NCBI RefSeq assembly: GCF_004187715.1
Contig: NZ_QZWF01000006.1
Coordinates: 188,459 to 252,458 of the forward strand
Direction of reading: 5' to 3'
Length of the DNA: 64,000 bases
From: Streptomyces sp. F001
GTDB taxonomy: Bacteria > Actinomycetota > Actinomycetes > Streptomycetales > Streptomycetaceae
Shown: positions 49,191 through 58,241 of the stretch, piece after piece
Layout of the letters: each line of letters starts with the position of its first letter
How positions within the stretch are numbered: the first letter of the stretch is position 1
The notes under the pieces: generated by a model
Told to the model about the DNA's origin: nothing
Databases searched by the model: none
The model's input: only the letters and a program-made list of their open reading frames with translations
Translations under genes and position numbers: made by a program

Positions 49191-50117
49191 TCAGCCACGC
49201 AACGCGTCGAGCCGGCGCCGCGCCGGCCCCAGGGCGCGTCCGCGGCTCGGCATGTCGGCCCAGGGATCGGTGCGGGCCTGGTCGGCGGCGTCGGCGATGG
49301 TCCAGCGGCGTGGGCCGAAGTCCGGCTCGTCCAGCTGGTCCCAGGTGACCGGGACCGCCACGGGGGCGCCGGGCCGGGCGCGGACGGTGAAGGGGACGAC
49401 GGCGGTCTGCGCGTAGGCGTTGCGCTGCACGTCGAGGTAGAGACGGTCGCCGCGGTCCTTCTTGCGGGCGGCGGTGGTGAGCCGGTCGGGGTGGGCGGCG
49501 GCGAGGGTGTCGGCGACGTCCCGGGCGAACTCGCGTACCTCGTCGAAGCCGTGGTGCCCGCCGACCGGCACGATCACGTGCAGGCCACGCGAACCGGTGG
49601 TCATCAGGGCGGAGGGCAGCTTCAGTTCGCCGAGCAGCTCGCCGAGCAGCCGGGCCGCCTCGCGGACGGGCGCGAAGGAGTCGCCGGAGGGATCGAGGTC
49701 GAAGACCATCCGGTCCGGGCTCTCCAGGCGTCCGGTGCGCGACAGCCAGCGGTGCAGGGTGATACAGGCCTGGTCGGCGAGGTGGACGAGGGTGGCGGTG
49801 TTGTCGCAGACGGTGTGACAGACGGTGCCGCCCTCCTTGGGCACCTCGACGCGGGTGATCCAGTCCGGGTAGGTGTCCGGCGTGTTCTTCTGCATGAACT
49901 GCGGACCGTCCAGGCCGTCCGGATGCCGCTCCAGCATCAACGGCCGGCCGCGCAACTGCGGCAGCATGAACGGGGCGACGGCCCGGTAGTAGTCGACGAG
50001 GTCGCTCTTGGTGTACTCCTTGGCGTCCCCGCCACCGGGGAAGAGCACCTTGTCCGGCCGCTGCACCTCGACCGTGCGCCGGCCGACCCGCACGGCCCGT
50101 ACGTCGTCACCGCTCAC
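49191..50117 (-). CDS. LigD-type polymerase/primase domain protein (NHEJ)
   Basis: A 308-residue protein made of the polymerase/primase domain of LigD, without ligase or nuclease parts. The start RRTVEVQRPDKVLFPG and LRGRPLMLERHPDGLDG are typical. The catalytic pair is in RMVFDLDPSGDSF near residue 140 and the third Asp probably in YLDVQRNAYAQT. Such stand-alone PolDom proteins work with Ku and a ligase in end joining; neither gene is in the window. Its start overlaps the transketolase stop by 4 bases, so it is coupled to an unrelated metabolic gene. Confidence 0.9.
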   Translation of the reverse strand: MSGDDVRAVRVGRRTVEVQRPDKVLFPGGGDAKEYTKSDLVDYYRAVAPFMLPQLRGRPLMLERHPDGLDGPQFMQKNTPDTYPDWITRVEVPKEGGTVCHTVCDNTATLVHLADQACITLHRWLSRTGRLESPDRMVFDLDPSGDSFAPVREAARLLGELLGELKLPSALMTTGSRGLHVIVPVGGHHGFDEVREFARDVADTLAAAHPDRLTTAARKKDRGDRLYLDVQRNAYAQTAVVPFTVRARPGAPVAVPVTWDQLDEPDFGPRRWTIADAADQARTDPWADMPSRGRALGPARRRLDALRG

Positions 50118-51961
50118 CGCACGACCGCCTGTTCCACGAGGAGTTGGACGGCGGCGACGATGGACTCGGCGTCGATGCCTGCCGCATGCAGCTGCTCGTC
50201 CGGGGCCGCCGAGCCCGGCATGGTCCGCACCGCGAGACGCACCAGACGCGGCATGGGGCGCCCGTCCAGGAAGGGGTCGAGGGCCGCGTCCCCGAGGCCG
50301 CCCGCCTCATGGTGGTCCTCCACGGTCAGCAGACAGCCGGTGTCCTCGGCGGCCTGCCGCAGGGTGAGCCGGTCGACGGGCTTGACCGAGTACAGGTCGA
50401 TCACCCGGACCCGGATGCCCGCCCGGTCGAGGGCGTCCGCGGCGGCCAGCGCCTCGGGCACGGTCACGCCCGCCGCGACCAGGGTCAGCCGGTCCCGGTC
50501 GGAGGAGCGCAGCACCTTGCTGCCGCCGATCGGGAACTCCTCGTCGGGCCCGTAGATCACGGCGCTCTTGCCGCGCGAGGTGCGCAGATAGCGGATGCCG
50601 TCGAGGTCCGCCATGGCGGCGACGAGTTGGGCGGTCTGGTTGGCGTCGCACGGGTACAGGACGGTCGAGCCGTGCACGGCCCGGAACATCGCCAGGTCCT
50701 CCAGGCCCATCTGCGAAGGCCCGTCCTGCCCGATCGCGACCCCCGCGTGCGAGCCGACCAGATTGATACCGGCGCCGCTGATCGACGCCATGCGCACGAA
50801 ATCGTGGGCGCGCGTCAGGAACGCGGCGAACGTCGAGGCGTACGGCACCCAGCCGCGCGTCGACAGGCCCACCGCGGTGGCGACCATCTGCTGCTCGGCG
50901 ATGTAGCACTCGAAGAAGCGCTCGGGGTGTTCCTTGGCGAAGTACTCGGCGCGGGTGGAGTCGCTCACCTCGCCGTCGAGGGCGACGATCTCGCCGCGTC
51001 CGGTGCCGAGGGCGGCGAGCGCCTTGCCGTAGGCGTCCCTGGTCGCGATCTCCTCGCCCTTGTCGAAGCGGGGCAGCTCGACCTGCCCGTCGCGCACGGC
51101 GTGCAGCAGACGGGCGCTGTGCGGTTCGTGCACATGGACGCGCAGGTCGCGGGGGCCGCCGAGTTCGGCGATGGCCTCGTCGGGGTCGGGCAGCGGCTTG
51201 CCGTGCAGGCCCTCGCGGTCCTGGACGGCGGCGACGCCCTTGCCCTTCAGAGTGCGGGCGAGGACGGCGGTGGGCTGGCCCTTGGTCGAGATCGCCTCCC
51301 CGTACGCACGGTCGATCGCGTCGACGTCGTGCCCGTCGACCTCGACGGTGTGCCAGCCGAAGGCCTCCAGACGGCGGGCGTAGGCGTCGAGGTCGTGGCC
51401 GTGCCGGGTGGGGCCGCGCTGGCCGAGCCGGTTGACGTCGACGATCGCGGTGAGGTTGTCGAGATGCTCGTACGAGGCGTGCTCGGCGGCCTCCCACACG
51501 GCGCCCTCGGCGAGCTCGCTGTCGCCGCACAGCACCCACACGTGGTAACCGGTGCGGTCGAGCCGCTTGCCGGCCAGGGCGATACCGACGCCGACCGGCA
51601 GGCCCTGCCCGAGCGATCCGGTGGCCGTCTCCACCCACGGCAGCCGCTGCGGTGTGGGGTGCCCTTCGAGGCGGCTGCCCAGCTTGCGGAAGGTGAGCAG
51701 TTCGCCGTCGTCGACCACGCCGGCCGCCTTGTAGGCGGAGTACAGCAGGGGCGAGGCGTGTCCCTTGGAGAGGATGAAGCGGTCGTTGCCCGGATGGTCG
51801 GGGCGGTCGAAGTCGTAGCGCAGGTGGTTGGCCAGGAGGACGGCCATCAGATCGGCGGCGGACATCGAGGACGTGGGGTGCCCGGAGCCTGCGGCAGCGG
51901 AGCACCGCACACTGTCCACGCGCAACTGTTGTGCCAGCTCGACGAGTTCGGGGGTGTTCAT
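50114..51961 (-). CDS. Transketolase
   Basis: A 615-residue ThDP enzyme of the transketolase family, moving two-carbon units between sugar phosphates. Key motifs are SGHPTSSMSAADLMAVLL, LSKGHASPLLYSAYK, ATGSLGQGLPVGVGIALAG, CGDSELAEGAVWEAAEHAS near residue 145 (ThDP) and EQQMVATAVGLSTRGWVPYA (catalytic Glu region). At 615 residues it is somewhat shorter than the classical tkt products and resembles the shorter mammalian type. The ATG at 51961 has AAGGAG upstream. The oxidoreductase upstream ends in a different frame at or inside its start. Confidence 0.92.
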   Translation of the reverse strand: MNTPELVELAQQLRVDSVRCSAAAGSGHPTSSMSAADLMAVLLANHLRYDFDRPDHPGNDRFILSKGHASPLLYSAYKAAGVVDDGELLTFRKLGSRLEGHPTPQRLPWVETATGSLGQGLPVGVGIALAGKRLDRTGYHVWVLCGDSELAEGAVWEAAEHASYEHLDNLTAIVDVNRLGQRGPTRHGHDLDAYARRLEAFGWHTVEVDGHDVDAIDRAYGEAISTKGQPTAVLARTLKGKGVAAVQDREGLHGKPLPDPDEAIAELGGPRDLRVHVHEPHSARLLHAVRDGQVELPRFDKGEEIATRDAYGKALAALGTGRGEIVALDGEVSDSTRAEYFAKEHPERFFECYIAEQQMVATAVGLSTRGWVPYASTFAAFLTRAHDFVRMASISGAGINLVGSHAGVAIGQDGPSQMGLEDLAMFRAVHGSTVLYPCDANQTAQLVAAMADLDGIRYLRTSRGKSAVIYGPDEEFPIGGSKVLRSSDRDRLTLVAAGVTVPEALAAADALDRAGIRVRVIDLYSVKPVDRLTLRQAAEDTGCLLTVEDHHEAGGLGDAALDPFLDGRPMPRLVRLAVRTMPGSAAPDEQLHAAGIDAESIVAAVQLLVEQAVVR

Positions 51962-53678
51962 CGGTCTCCTTCGGCGGGGATGTCGGTGCGCTTGACGGGA
52001 CCGGGTGAGGGGTGTCCCTCGCCGGGGGCGGGGGTGGTTGCTTCTTGGCGGGCTCTTCGCCCGGCTGGTTCTTCGCGGGCTCCCCACCCGGCTGATTCTT
52101 CGCCGGCTCCCCACCCGGCTGATTCTTCGCCGGCTCCCCACCCGGCTGATTCTTCGCCGGCTCCCCACCCGGCTGATTCTTCGCCGGCTCCCCACCCGGC
52201 TGATTCTTTGCGGGTTCCTGGCCCGGCTGACTCTTCGCCGGTTCCAGGCCCGGCTGACTCTTCGCGGACTCAGAGCCGGGCCGGCTCTCCGCAGGCTCCG
52301 GGCCCGGTTGCCTCTTCGCAGCCCCCGCACCACCGTCCCCCGCCCCCACGCCGGCCCCCGCACCCGGCTCCCCCCGGCCCGGCACCCGGGCCAGCTCCGG
52401 CGAAGCCGTGTCCAGCGGTACCGACCAGGACCGTACGAGCCCCAACTGGACCGCCTGGCGCGGCAGTACCGCGTCCAGGAGCCAGTCGGCGGCGACCCGC
52501 ACCCGGTTGCCGGGCATCGCGGCGAGGTGGTAGCCGCGGGTGACCGCGCCCGCGAGGGGACCGGACAGCGGCACGCCGAACGGGTCGGCCGCCGCCTGCG
52601 CGCCGCCCAGGTCCACGACGAACCCGAGGTCCCGATGGCGGTAGGCCCGCGGCTCCCCCACCCCGCAGGACGCGGCGATGTTGTGCGCGCAGACCTTGCC
52701 GTGCCGCCAGGCGTGCTGCGCGGTCATCGGCGTGTACTGCCCCGGTCGCTCGAGGTCGGGCACAGCGGCCGCGTCCCCGCACGCGAACACCTCCGGTCGG
52801 CCCGGCACCTGGAGGTTCGGGTCGACGAGCAGCCGCCCGCGTTCCATGGGCAGGTCGAGGGAGTCGACGAGCGGATCGGGCCGTACGCCCACGCACCACA
52901 CCAGCGTGCGGGTGTCGACGAACTCGCCGTCGGTCAGCAGGACTCCCCCGTGCACGGCCTCTTTCACGGAGGTCCCCATCCGCACGTCGACACCCCGCTG
53001 CCGCAGCACGCGGTTGGCGGTGCGGGAGAGCCGTTCGTCCAGCTCGGGCAGGACGCGCGGGGCGATGTCCAGCAGCATCCAGCGTGGCCGCATGCCCTCC
53101 CGCAGGGGGTGCTTGCGGACCTGCGCGTCGGTGAACATCTGCCCGTGCGCGGCAACCTCGGTACCGGTGTAACCGGCGCCGACCACGACGAAGGTGCACC
53201 GCGCCGCACAGCTCTTGGGGTCGTCGGCGGCAGCCGCCAGCTCCACCTGCCGGGTCACGTGGTCGCGCAGATAGAGCGCCTCGGGCAGTCCGCGGAAGCC
53301 GTGCGCGTGCTCGGCGACGCCGGGAATGGGCAACAGCTTGTTGACGCTGCCGGCGGCGAGCACCAGCCGGTCGTACTGGAGGGTGCCGCCACCGCCCTCG
53401 GGGTCGGAGTAGTGCACGGTGCGCGCGTCGAGATCGATGCCGTCGGCCTCGCCGAGCACCAGCCGCACCCGGGGCAGGGTGCCGGAGAGCGAGACGGTGA
53501 CCCGGCGCGGCTCCAGGATCCCGGCGGCCACCTGGGGCAGCAGGGGCAGATACAGAAAGTAGTCGGTCGGGTTGAGCAGGGTGATGTCGGCCTTGTCCCG
53601 GGCCAGCCGCGACAGCTCGCGGGCGGTCCGGTAGCCGGCGAAACCGGCACCGACGATCACGATGCGGGGTCGACTCAC
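51958..53678 (-). CDS. NADH dehydrogenase type II-like flavoprotein with 9-residue repeat tail, apparent frameshift near 3' end
   Basis: An FAD/NAD(P)-dependent oxidoreductase of the NDH-2 type. FAD binding is by IVIVGAGFAGYRTARELSRL at the start, NADH binding by TFVVVGAGYTGTEVAAHGQM near residue 165, and a second FAD motif is in EVFACGDAAAVPD near residue 300. After about residue 450 comes a low-complexity tail of 9-residue repeats (AKNQPGGEP). The open frame does not stop after the tail but runs on through the transketolase gene in another frame to 50307. A single missing base near 52020-52040 would instead give EATTPAPGEGHPSPGPVKRT and a TGA overlapping the transketolase ATG, the expected layout. 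I set the end there. The GTG at 53678 follows GGAGG. Confidence 0.78.
52047..52320 (-). repeat. 27-bp tandem repeats coding for the NDH-2 tail
   Basis: About ten 27-base units, each coding for nine residues. From the start of the tail they read AKRQPGPEP, AESRPGSES, AKSQPGLEP, AKSQPGQEP, then five times AKNQPGGEP, then AKNQPGEEP and AKKQPPPPP. The central units are identical at the DNA level, so they arose or were homogenised recently, while the outer ones are worn. Confidence 0.88.
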
Positions 53679-53878
53679 GGTGTGCCTCCGGTGGGGGTCC
53701 CCCACGCCATCGAGGCAGAGGGGGTGTGGCTCGTACGAGGTTTTCCGCGTCCCCCTGGCCAGGGCACCCAAACGCGCCGGGCCCCCGTTCGACCCCCACT
53801 GCACCCGCGTTTCGTGCCGTGGCGGGCGGATACCCGGCCGGTGACCCGCCCGACCCGCTCCCTCGCGAGGTGTCCTCC

Positions 53879-54838
53879 ATGCCCCAGTACGGCTACTCCC
53901 TCTCCTGCGAGGAGTTCGCCCCCGCGGATCTCGTCGAACAGGCGAGGATGGCGGAGCAGGCCGGATTCGAGACGCTGTGGATCTCGGACCACTACCACCC
54001 CTGGAACGACGCCCAGGGCCAGAGCCCCTTCGTGTGGTCGGTGATCGGCGCGATCTCCCAGGCGGTGTCCCTGCCGATCGAGACCGCGGTCACCTGCCCC
54101 ACGGTCCGGATCCATCCGGCGGTGGTGGCACAGGCCGCCGCGACCAGCGCGGTGATGACGAACGGTTTCCGCCTCGGCGTCGGCACGGGCGAGGCACTGA
54201 ACGAGCACGTCGTCGGCCACACCTGGCCACCGGCGAGTGTCCGTATGGACATGCTGGAGGAGGCGATCCTCATCATGCGCAAGCTGTTCTCCGGCGAGGA
54301 GATCAGCCACTTCGGCACGCACTACAAGGTCGAGAACGCCCGCCTGTACACCGTCCCCGACGAGCCCGTCCCGATCGACATCTCCGGCTTCGGCCCCAAA
54401 GCGACGGCCCTCGCGGCACGCGTCGGCGACGGCTACATCACGATGGCGCCCGAGGCGTCGATGGTGGAGCAGTTCCGCAAGGGCGGCGGGGGCGCGAAGC
54501 TGGTGAGCGGCGGGACGAAGGTCTGCTACGGCACCGACCGCGACGAGGCCGTCCGCACGGTCCGCCGGCTGTGGTCGAACCAGCTGCTGCCCGGTGAGAT
54601 GGGCCAGATCCTGCCCTCACCGCGCCACTTCGAGCAGCTGGAGCCGCTGATCACCGAGGACATGGTGCGTGACAACACGGTCTGCGGCGACGATGTCGAC
54701 GAGCACGTCGCCACGCTGAACGCGTTCGCCGAGGCGGGCTTCGACCGGATCTACGTCAATCAGATCGGCCCCGAGCAGCGCGCGTTCTTCGACTTCTACC
54801 GTACGAAGGTGCTGCCCCAGCTCCAGCAGAGCCGCTGA
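53879..54838 (+). CDS. LLM-class F420-dependent oxidoreductase (glucose-6-phosphate dehydrogenase-like)
   Basis: A 319-residue luciferase-like TIM-barrel oxidoreductase. It begins MPQYGYSLSCEEFAPADLVE, has WISDHYHPWNDAQGQSPFVW near residue 37 and GFRLGVGTGEALNEHVVG near residue 97. These are the features of F420-dependent FGD-type enzymes (TIGR03557 group). The cofactor is likely F420; the substrate may be a sugar phosphate or something else. The ATG at 53879 is used. It is convergent with the SDR gene, 5 bases apart. Confidence 0.87.
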   Translation: MPQYGYSLSCEEFAPADLVEQARMAEQAGFETLWISDHYHPWNDAQGQSPFVWSVIGAISQAVSLPIETAVTCPTVRIHPAVVAQAAATSAVMTNGFRLGVGTGEALNEHVVGHTWPPASVRMDMLEEAILIMRKLFSGEEISHFGTHYKVENARLYTVPDEPVPIDISGFGPKATALAARVGDGYITMAPEASMVEQFRKGGGGAKLVSGGTKVCYGTDRDEAVRTVRRLWSNQLLPGEMGQILPSPRHFEQLEPLITEDMVRDNTVCGDDVDEHVATLNAFAEAGFDRIYVNQIGPEQRAFFDFYRTKVLPQLQQSR

Positions 54839-54843
54839 TCTCC

Positions 54844-55911
54844 TCATGAGGGCCCGACGCTGCGGACGGACGACGTGGAGGAATACCGGGTCGCCCAACG
54901 GCGGGCAGCACGCGTCAGCCTGCGTGCCGCCAGCACCCCGGCGCCAAGCGTGAGTGCCTTCCCCGCGTGTCCACGATGGCGGGAAACCCATTCCTGTGGG
55001 CCGGCCGGAAGGGACTCCTCGTCGAACCGCCCGTGCGCGCCGAAGTCCCGCCCGTGCGGACCGTCGGCCGGCACCCACAGGTTCCCCTGCCCGGGATGCT
55101 CGCCCGCGTCCCGCTGGGCGTCGAACGCGGTCCGGGCGAGGTACCGCTCCAGCAGCCCGGGAGCCACGGCGTTGGCGAGCAGCGTGGTCACCGTGGAGCC
55201 GCCCACCCAGTACTCCCGGCGCCGCCCGTGCCGCGCCGCGTGCACGATCGCCCGCGCCGCGACCTCCGGCTGATACACCGGCGCCACCGGCCGGGCCCGC
55301 CCCGGCACCCGGCTCAGCACCCAGTCGAACTGCGGCGTGTTGACGGCGGGCAGCTGCACCATCGTCGTCCGCACCCCGCTCCTCTCGTGCAACAGCTCGC
55401 ACCGCAGTGACTCGTTGAATCCCTGGATCGCATGCTTGGCGCCGCAGTAGGCGGACTGCAGCGGAATCCCCCGGTACGCGAGCGCCGAACCGACCTGCAC
55501 GATCGTGCCCCGGTCCCGCGGCAGCATGTGCCGCAGCGCGGCCCGCGTACCGAACACGCAGCCCAGGTACGTCACTTCGGTCACCCGCCGGAACTCGTCC
55601 GGGGTGATCTCCGTGAACGGCGCGAAGACCCCGGCGAAGGCGTTGTTGACCCAGACGTCGATCCGTCCGAACGCGTCCACGACCTGCTGAGCGGCGTCGT
55701 CGACGGCCTTGGCGTCGGCCATGTCGACGGTGACGACCAGCGCCTCACCTCCGGCGCGCTGCACGTCGTCCGCCGCCGCGGCGAGGCCCTCGCGGCCCCG
55801 GGCCAGCAGGGCGACCCGCTCGCCCCGGGCGGCGAAGGCGCGGGCGGTGGCCCGGCCCACGCCTCCGCTTGCCCCGGTCACCACGACGGCCCTGCGACGC
55901 CGCGTGCGCAC
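54844..55911 (-). CDS. Short-chain dehydrogenase/reductase with C-terminal extension
   Basis: A 355-residue SDR. The NAD(P) motif is VVVTGASGGVGRATARAFAA near residue 10, NNAF near residue 89, and the active site is VQVGSALAYRGIP with YCGAKHAIQG near residue 155. The SDR core ends at about residue 240. The remaining 110 residues have YWVGGSTVTTLLANAVAPGL and a hydrophobic stretch (GKALTLGAGVLAARRLTRAA), possibly membrane-associated. The start is GTG at 55911. It follows the holin-like gene by 6 bases and is probably co-transcribed with it. Substrate unknown. Confidence 0.88.
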   Translation of the reverse strand: MRTRRRRAVVVTGASGGVGRATARAFAARGERVALLARGREGLAAAADDVQRAGGEALVVTVDMADAKAVDDAAQQVVDAFGRIDVWVNNAFAGVFAPFTEITPDEFRRVTEVTYLGCVFGTRAALRHMLPRDRGTIVQVGSALAYRGIPLQSAYCGAKHAIQGFNESLRCELLHERSGVRTTMVQLPAVNTPQFDWVLSRVPGRARPVAPVYQPEVAARAIVHAARHGRRREYWVGGSTVTTLLANAVAPGLLERYLARTAFDAQRDAGEHPGQGNLWVPADGPHGRDFGAHGRFDEESLPAGPQEWVSRHRGHAGKALTLGAGVLAARRLTRAARRWATRYSSTSSVRSVGPS

Positions 55912-55917
55912 CGGTCG

Positions 55918-56421
55918 TCACGCCCGGTGGTGCGGGTTCTCGGGGTCGATCAGGTCCGGCCGCGGCACCGGGCCCCGGGCGGGCGTGCCCGGTTGCGGGG
56001 TGTCCGCCGTCGGCGCTCCGGTCGCCGAGGGGGCCTCGCCGGGCGCGACGGGCGGCATCGGCGGATACGGTGCGGCGCCGCCGGGGACACGCTCCGGATG
56101 GCCGGCGGCCGGTTCGGTCATGTGCCGGTGTGTGGGCCGTGCCGCCCCGCGCAGCACGTAGGCGATGACACCAAGGATCGCCGCGGTGACCAGCGCGGCG
56201 GCCCAGTCCGGCAGGGCGATGGCGAGGGCCAGGCCCACGGCGAGCGCGAGGGCCGCCCCCGCGTAGAGGGCGACGGCTCCGGAAGCGCCGTACAGCATGG
56301 CGGTGCGGCGCTGCTTACGGGTCTGCTGCCGCAGTTCGTCACGGATCGTCTCACGCGCGACCTGCGCCAGTTCGTCGACCAGATGCTTGTCCAGATGCTC
56401 CAGATGATCCATGCGGTCCAT
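55918..56421 (-). CDS. Phage-holin-superfamily III-like membrane protein
   Basis: A 167-residue membrane protein. The N-terminus is charged and helical (MDRMDHLEHLDKHLVDELAQ), followed by two membrane segments, GAVALYAGAALALAVGLALAIAL and AALVTAAILGVIAYVLRG, and a long Pro/Ala-rich tail. This is the layout of the actinobacterial holin-like family PF07332, usually chromosomal and of unknown function. It lies directly upstream of the SDR gene. The ATG at 56421 is used; another at 56412 is in frame. Confidence 0.78.
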   Translation of the reverse strand: MDRMDHLEHLDKHLVDELAQVARETIRDELRQQTRKQRRTAMLYGASGAVALYAGAALALAVGLALAIALPDWAAALVTAAILGVIAYVLRGAARPTHRHMTEPAAGHPERVPGGAAPYPPMPPVAPGEAPSATGAPTADTPQPGTPARGPVPRPDLIDPENPHHRA

Positions 56422-56485
56422 GCCCGCCGGGTACCCGCGGCCCTGCCCGCGTAACGCCACGGACACTGGCCGGAGAAGCCGCCGG

Positions 56486-57384
56486 TCAGGCTTGCGCAAA
56501 GGCGTCCACGACGACGTCGGCGAGCAGCGCGCCCGCCGTGCCCTCCGGGTCCAGGTCGGGGTCGTAGATGGTGACGTTGAGGCCGGCACAGTGCGGGGAG
56601 GCGAGCCAGGGCCGCAGCAGGGCGATGAGTTCGTCGGGGAACAGTCCGTCCGGATCGGGGCTGTCGACGGCGGGCATGACGGACGGGTCGAGGACGTCGG
56701 CGTCCAGGTGCACCCAGAACCCCTGGAGCTGCGGAATCGCAAAGGCCTCGGCGGTGACGCGGGCCAGTGCGTCGGCGCCCCACTCCCGGATGTCGCCGAC
56801 CGTGACGACCGGGATCTTCAGGCCGGCGAGTTCTGCCGTGTCCTCGTCGAAGTAGTCGCGGATGCCGAAGAGCCGCACGTCCGCGTCCCGCAGATACGGC
56901 TTCAGCCCTTCCAGGTTCGTCAGGTCCTCCTGCCCGCGCCCGGTGGCCAGCGCGAGCTCCTCGCCGCCCGCCGCGCCGACGTGGTCGGAGTTGCCCGGGT
57001 GGCGGAAGTCGTGCGAGGCGTCCACTGCCGCCAGCCCGTACCGCCCGATGCGGCGCAGGGCGAGCGAGGCGCCGAGCTGGATGGAGCAGTCGCCGCCGAG
57101 CACGAGGGGGAAGTCCCCGGCGCGTACATGATGCTCGATCCGGTCGGCCAGTCTGCAGGTGTACGAGGCGATGGCGGCCGCGTTGAAGACGCCGTCGCCC
57201 TCCTGCCAGTCCCCGCGGTCGTAGCGCGGCGGCACGACGACCCCGCCCTCCAGGGCGTTCAGCCGCTGCAGTATTCGCTGCTCACGCAGGGCCCCGGCGA
57301 GCTTGTGGCAGCCGGGGACGGTGCCGGGGGCGGGCGGCGCAGGCCCAGGTTGGAGGGGGCGTCGATCACGACGATATTCCGCAT
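56486..57384 (-). pseudogene. Arginase/agmatinase-family gene with an apparent 1-base deletion near the 5' end
   Basis: The body codes for a ureohydrolase-fold protein: VLGGDCSIQLGASLA near residue 110, AVDASHDFRHPGN and WVHLDADVLDPSVMPAVDSP, which hold the Asp/His metal ligands. The natural start is the ATG at 57384 (MRNIVVIDAPSNLGLR), but this frame is one base off from the body. Adding one C at about 57336-57338 gives LRPPAPGTVPGCHKLAG, which is what I recall for homologues. In the body's own frame an ATG at 57433 would give an unrelated N-terminus. It is either a frameshift mutant or a sequence error. The products of this family hydrolyse guanidino compounds. Confidence 0.75.
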
Positions 57385-57438
57385 GCGCCGCATCCTCCCC
57401 GACGTGGAGTCGAGCCTTCAACGGCAAAAGCACACGGG

Positions 57439-57684
57439 ATGCTGAGCATGCGGTTCACCGAGGAGGGGTCGCTCTCGTACGAGGTGTCGCCGCTGAAGCA
57501 CTTCTCGATGCGGTACGTGGTCGTGTCCGACGCCGAGGACGGCGAGGAGATGGCCGCGGCGATCGCGGGGAACCGTGCCGGGACGACGCTCCGCGGCCTC
57601 GGCCACGGCTTCCGGGATCTGCGGTCGACGGTCACCGGTCTCGACACGATGAAGATCAACCACAAGCCCGCATCTCGGCGGTGA
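57439..57684 (+). pseudogene. DUF6204-like gene remnant lacking its 5' part
   Basis: An 81-codon frame whose sequence FTEEGSLSYEVSPLKHFSMR and LRGLGHGFRDLRSTVTGL matches, from memory, the C-terminal two thirds of the DUF6204 family. The N-terminal part of that family (about 40 residues) is missing, and the sequence just upstream belongs to the 5' region of the arginase-family gene. So this is probably a truncated remnant. It overlaps the convergent GNAT gene by 29 bases. Confidence 0.55.
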
Positions 57685-58207
57685 GCGCCCAGCGTTCGTG
57701 GTCCCGCCAGGCGCCGTCGATGTAGAGCAGGTGCGGCGAGAAGCCCTCCAGGCGGAATCCGCAGGCGCGGGCGAGGGCGATCGACGCGGCGTTGCCGGGC
57801 TGCACGTTGATCTCCAGCCGGTGCAGTCGCAGGGGCCCGAACGCATGGTCCACGACCAGGTTCAGCCCCTCGCGCATCAGCCCGCGCCCGGCGGCGTGCG
57901 CGAAGGCGCCGTATCCCAGCGCCCCGCTCTGGAAGGCGCCGCGGACGATGTTGTTGATGTTGATGTAGCCGGCCAGGGCGTGCGTGACCCGGTCACAGAC
58001 CAGGAACCCCGCCTTCGTCGGGTCCTCGATCAGCCGGCCGGCATAGCGGGCGTACGCCTCGGCGGTGTCCGGCGGGAAGAGCCACGGATGGTGCAGCGCC
58101 TTGCTCTCCCGGACACGCGCGGTGAACTCGGCGCCGTCCTCGTAGGTGAAGTGGCGTATGCCCAGGCGGGGACCTTCGGCGAGGTAGTGGGACACGGAGT
58201 GTGGCAC
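57656..58207 (-). CDS. GNAT-family N-acetyltransferase (RimJ/RimL-like)
   Basis: A 183-residue acetyltransferase of the RimJ/RimL type. The acetyl-CoA-binding region is ALGYGAFAHAAGRGLMREGL near residue 100 and RLEINVQPGNAASIALARAC with GFRLEGFSP near residue 140. The ATG at 58207 begins MPHSVSHYLAEGPRLGIRHF. The family acetylates N-terminal amino groups of ribosomal proteins, or small molecules. It overlaps the DUF6204 remnant at its 3' end. Confidence 0.9.
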   Translation of the reverse strand: MPHSVSHYLAEGPRLGIRHFTYEDGAEFTARVRESKALHHPWLFPPDTAEAYARYAGRLIEDPTKAGFLVCDRVTHALAGYININNIVRGAFQSGALGYGAFAHAAGRGLMREGLNLVVDHAFGPLRLHRLEINVQPGNAASIALARACGFRLEGFSPHLLYIDGAWRDHERWALTAEMRACG

Positions 58208-58241
58208 GCCGCCACCCTACGACGGCTCGCTCCAAGCCGGC

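Noticed and set aside
53684..53712. A third copy of the 41-bp intergenic module near GTGGGGGTCCCCCAC
   Set aside because: Only the GGGGGTCCCCC centre is shared; the rest of the core and both flanks are absent.
52005..54044. Plus-strand frame with LTP/RLPTRLILR repeats
   Set aside because: It is the antisense reading of the NDH-2 tail repeats and has no ribosome site or homology.
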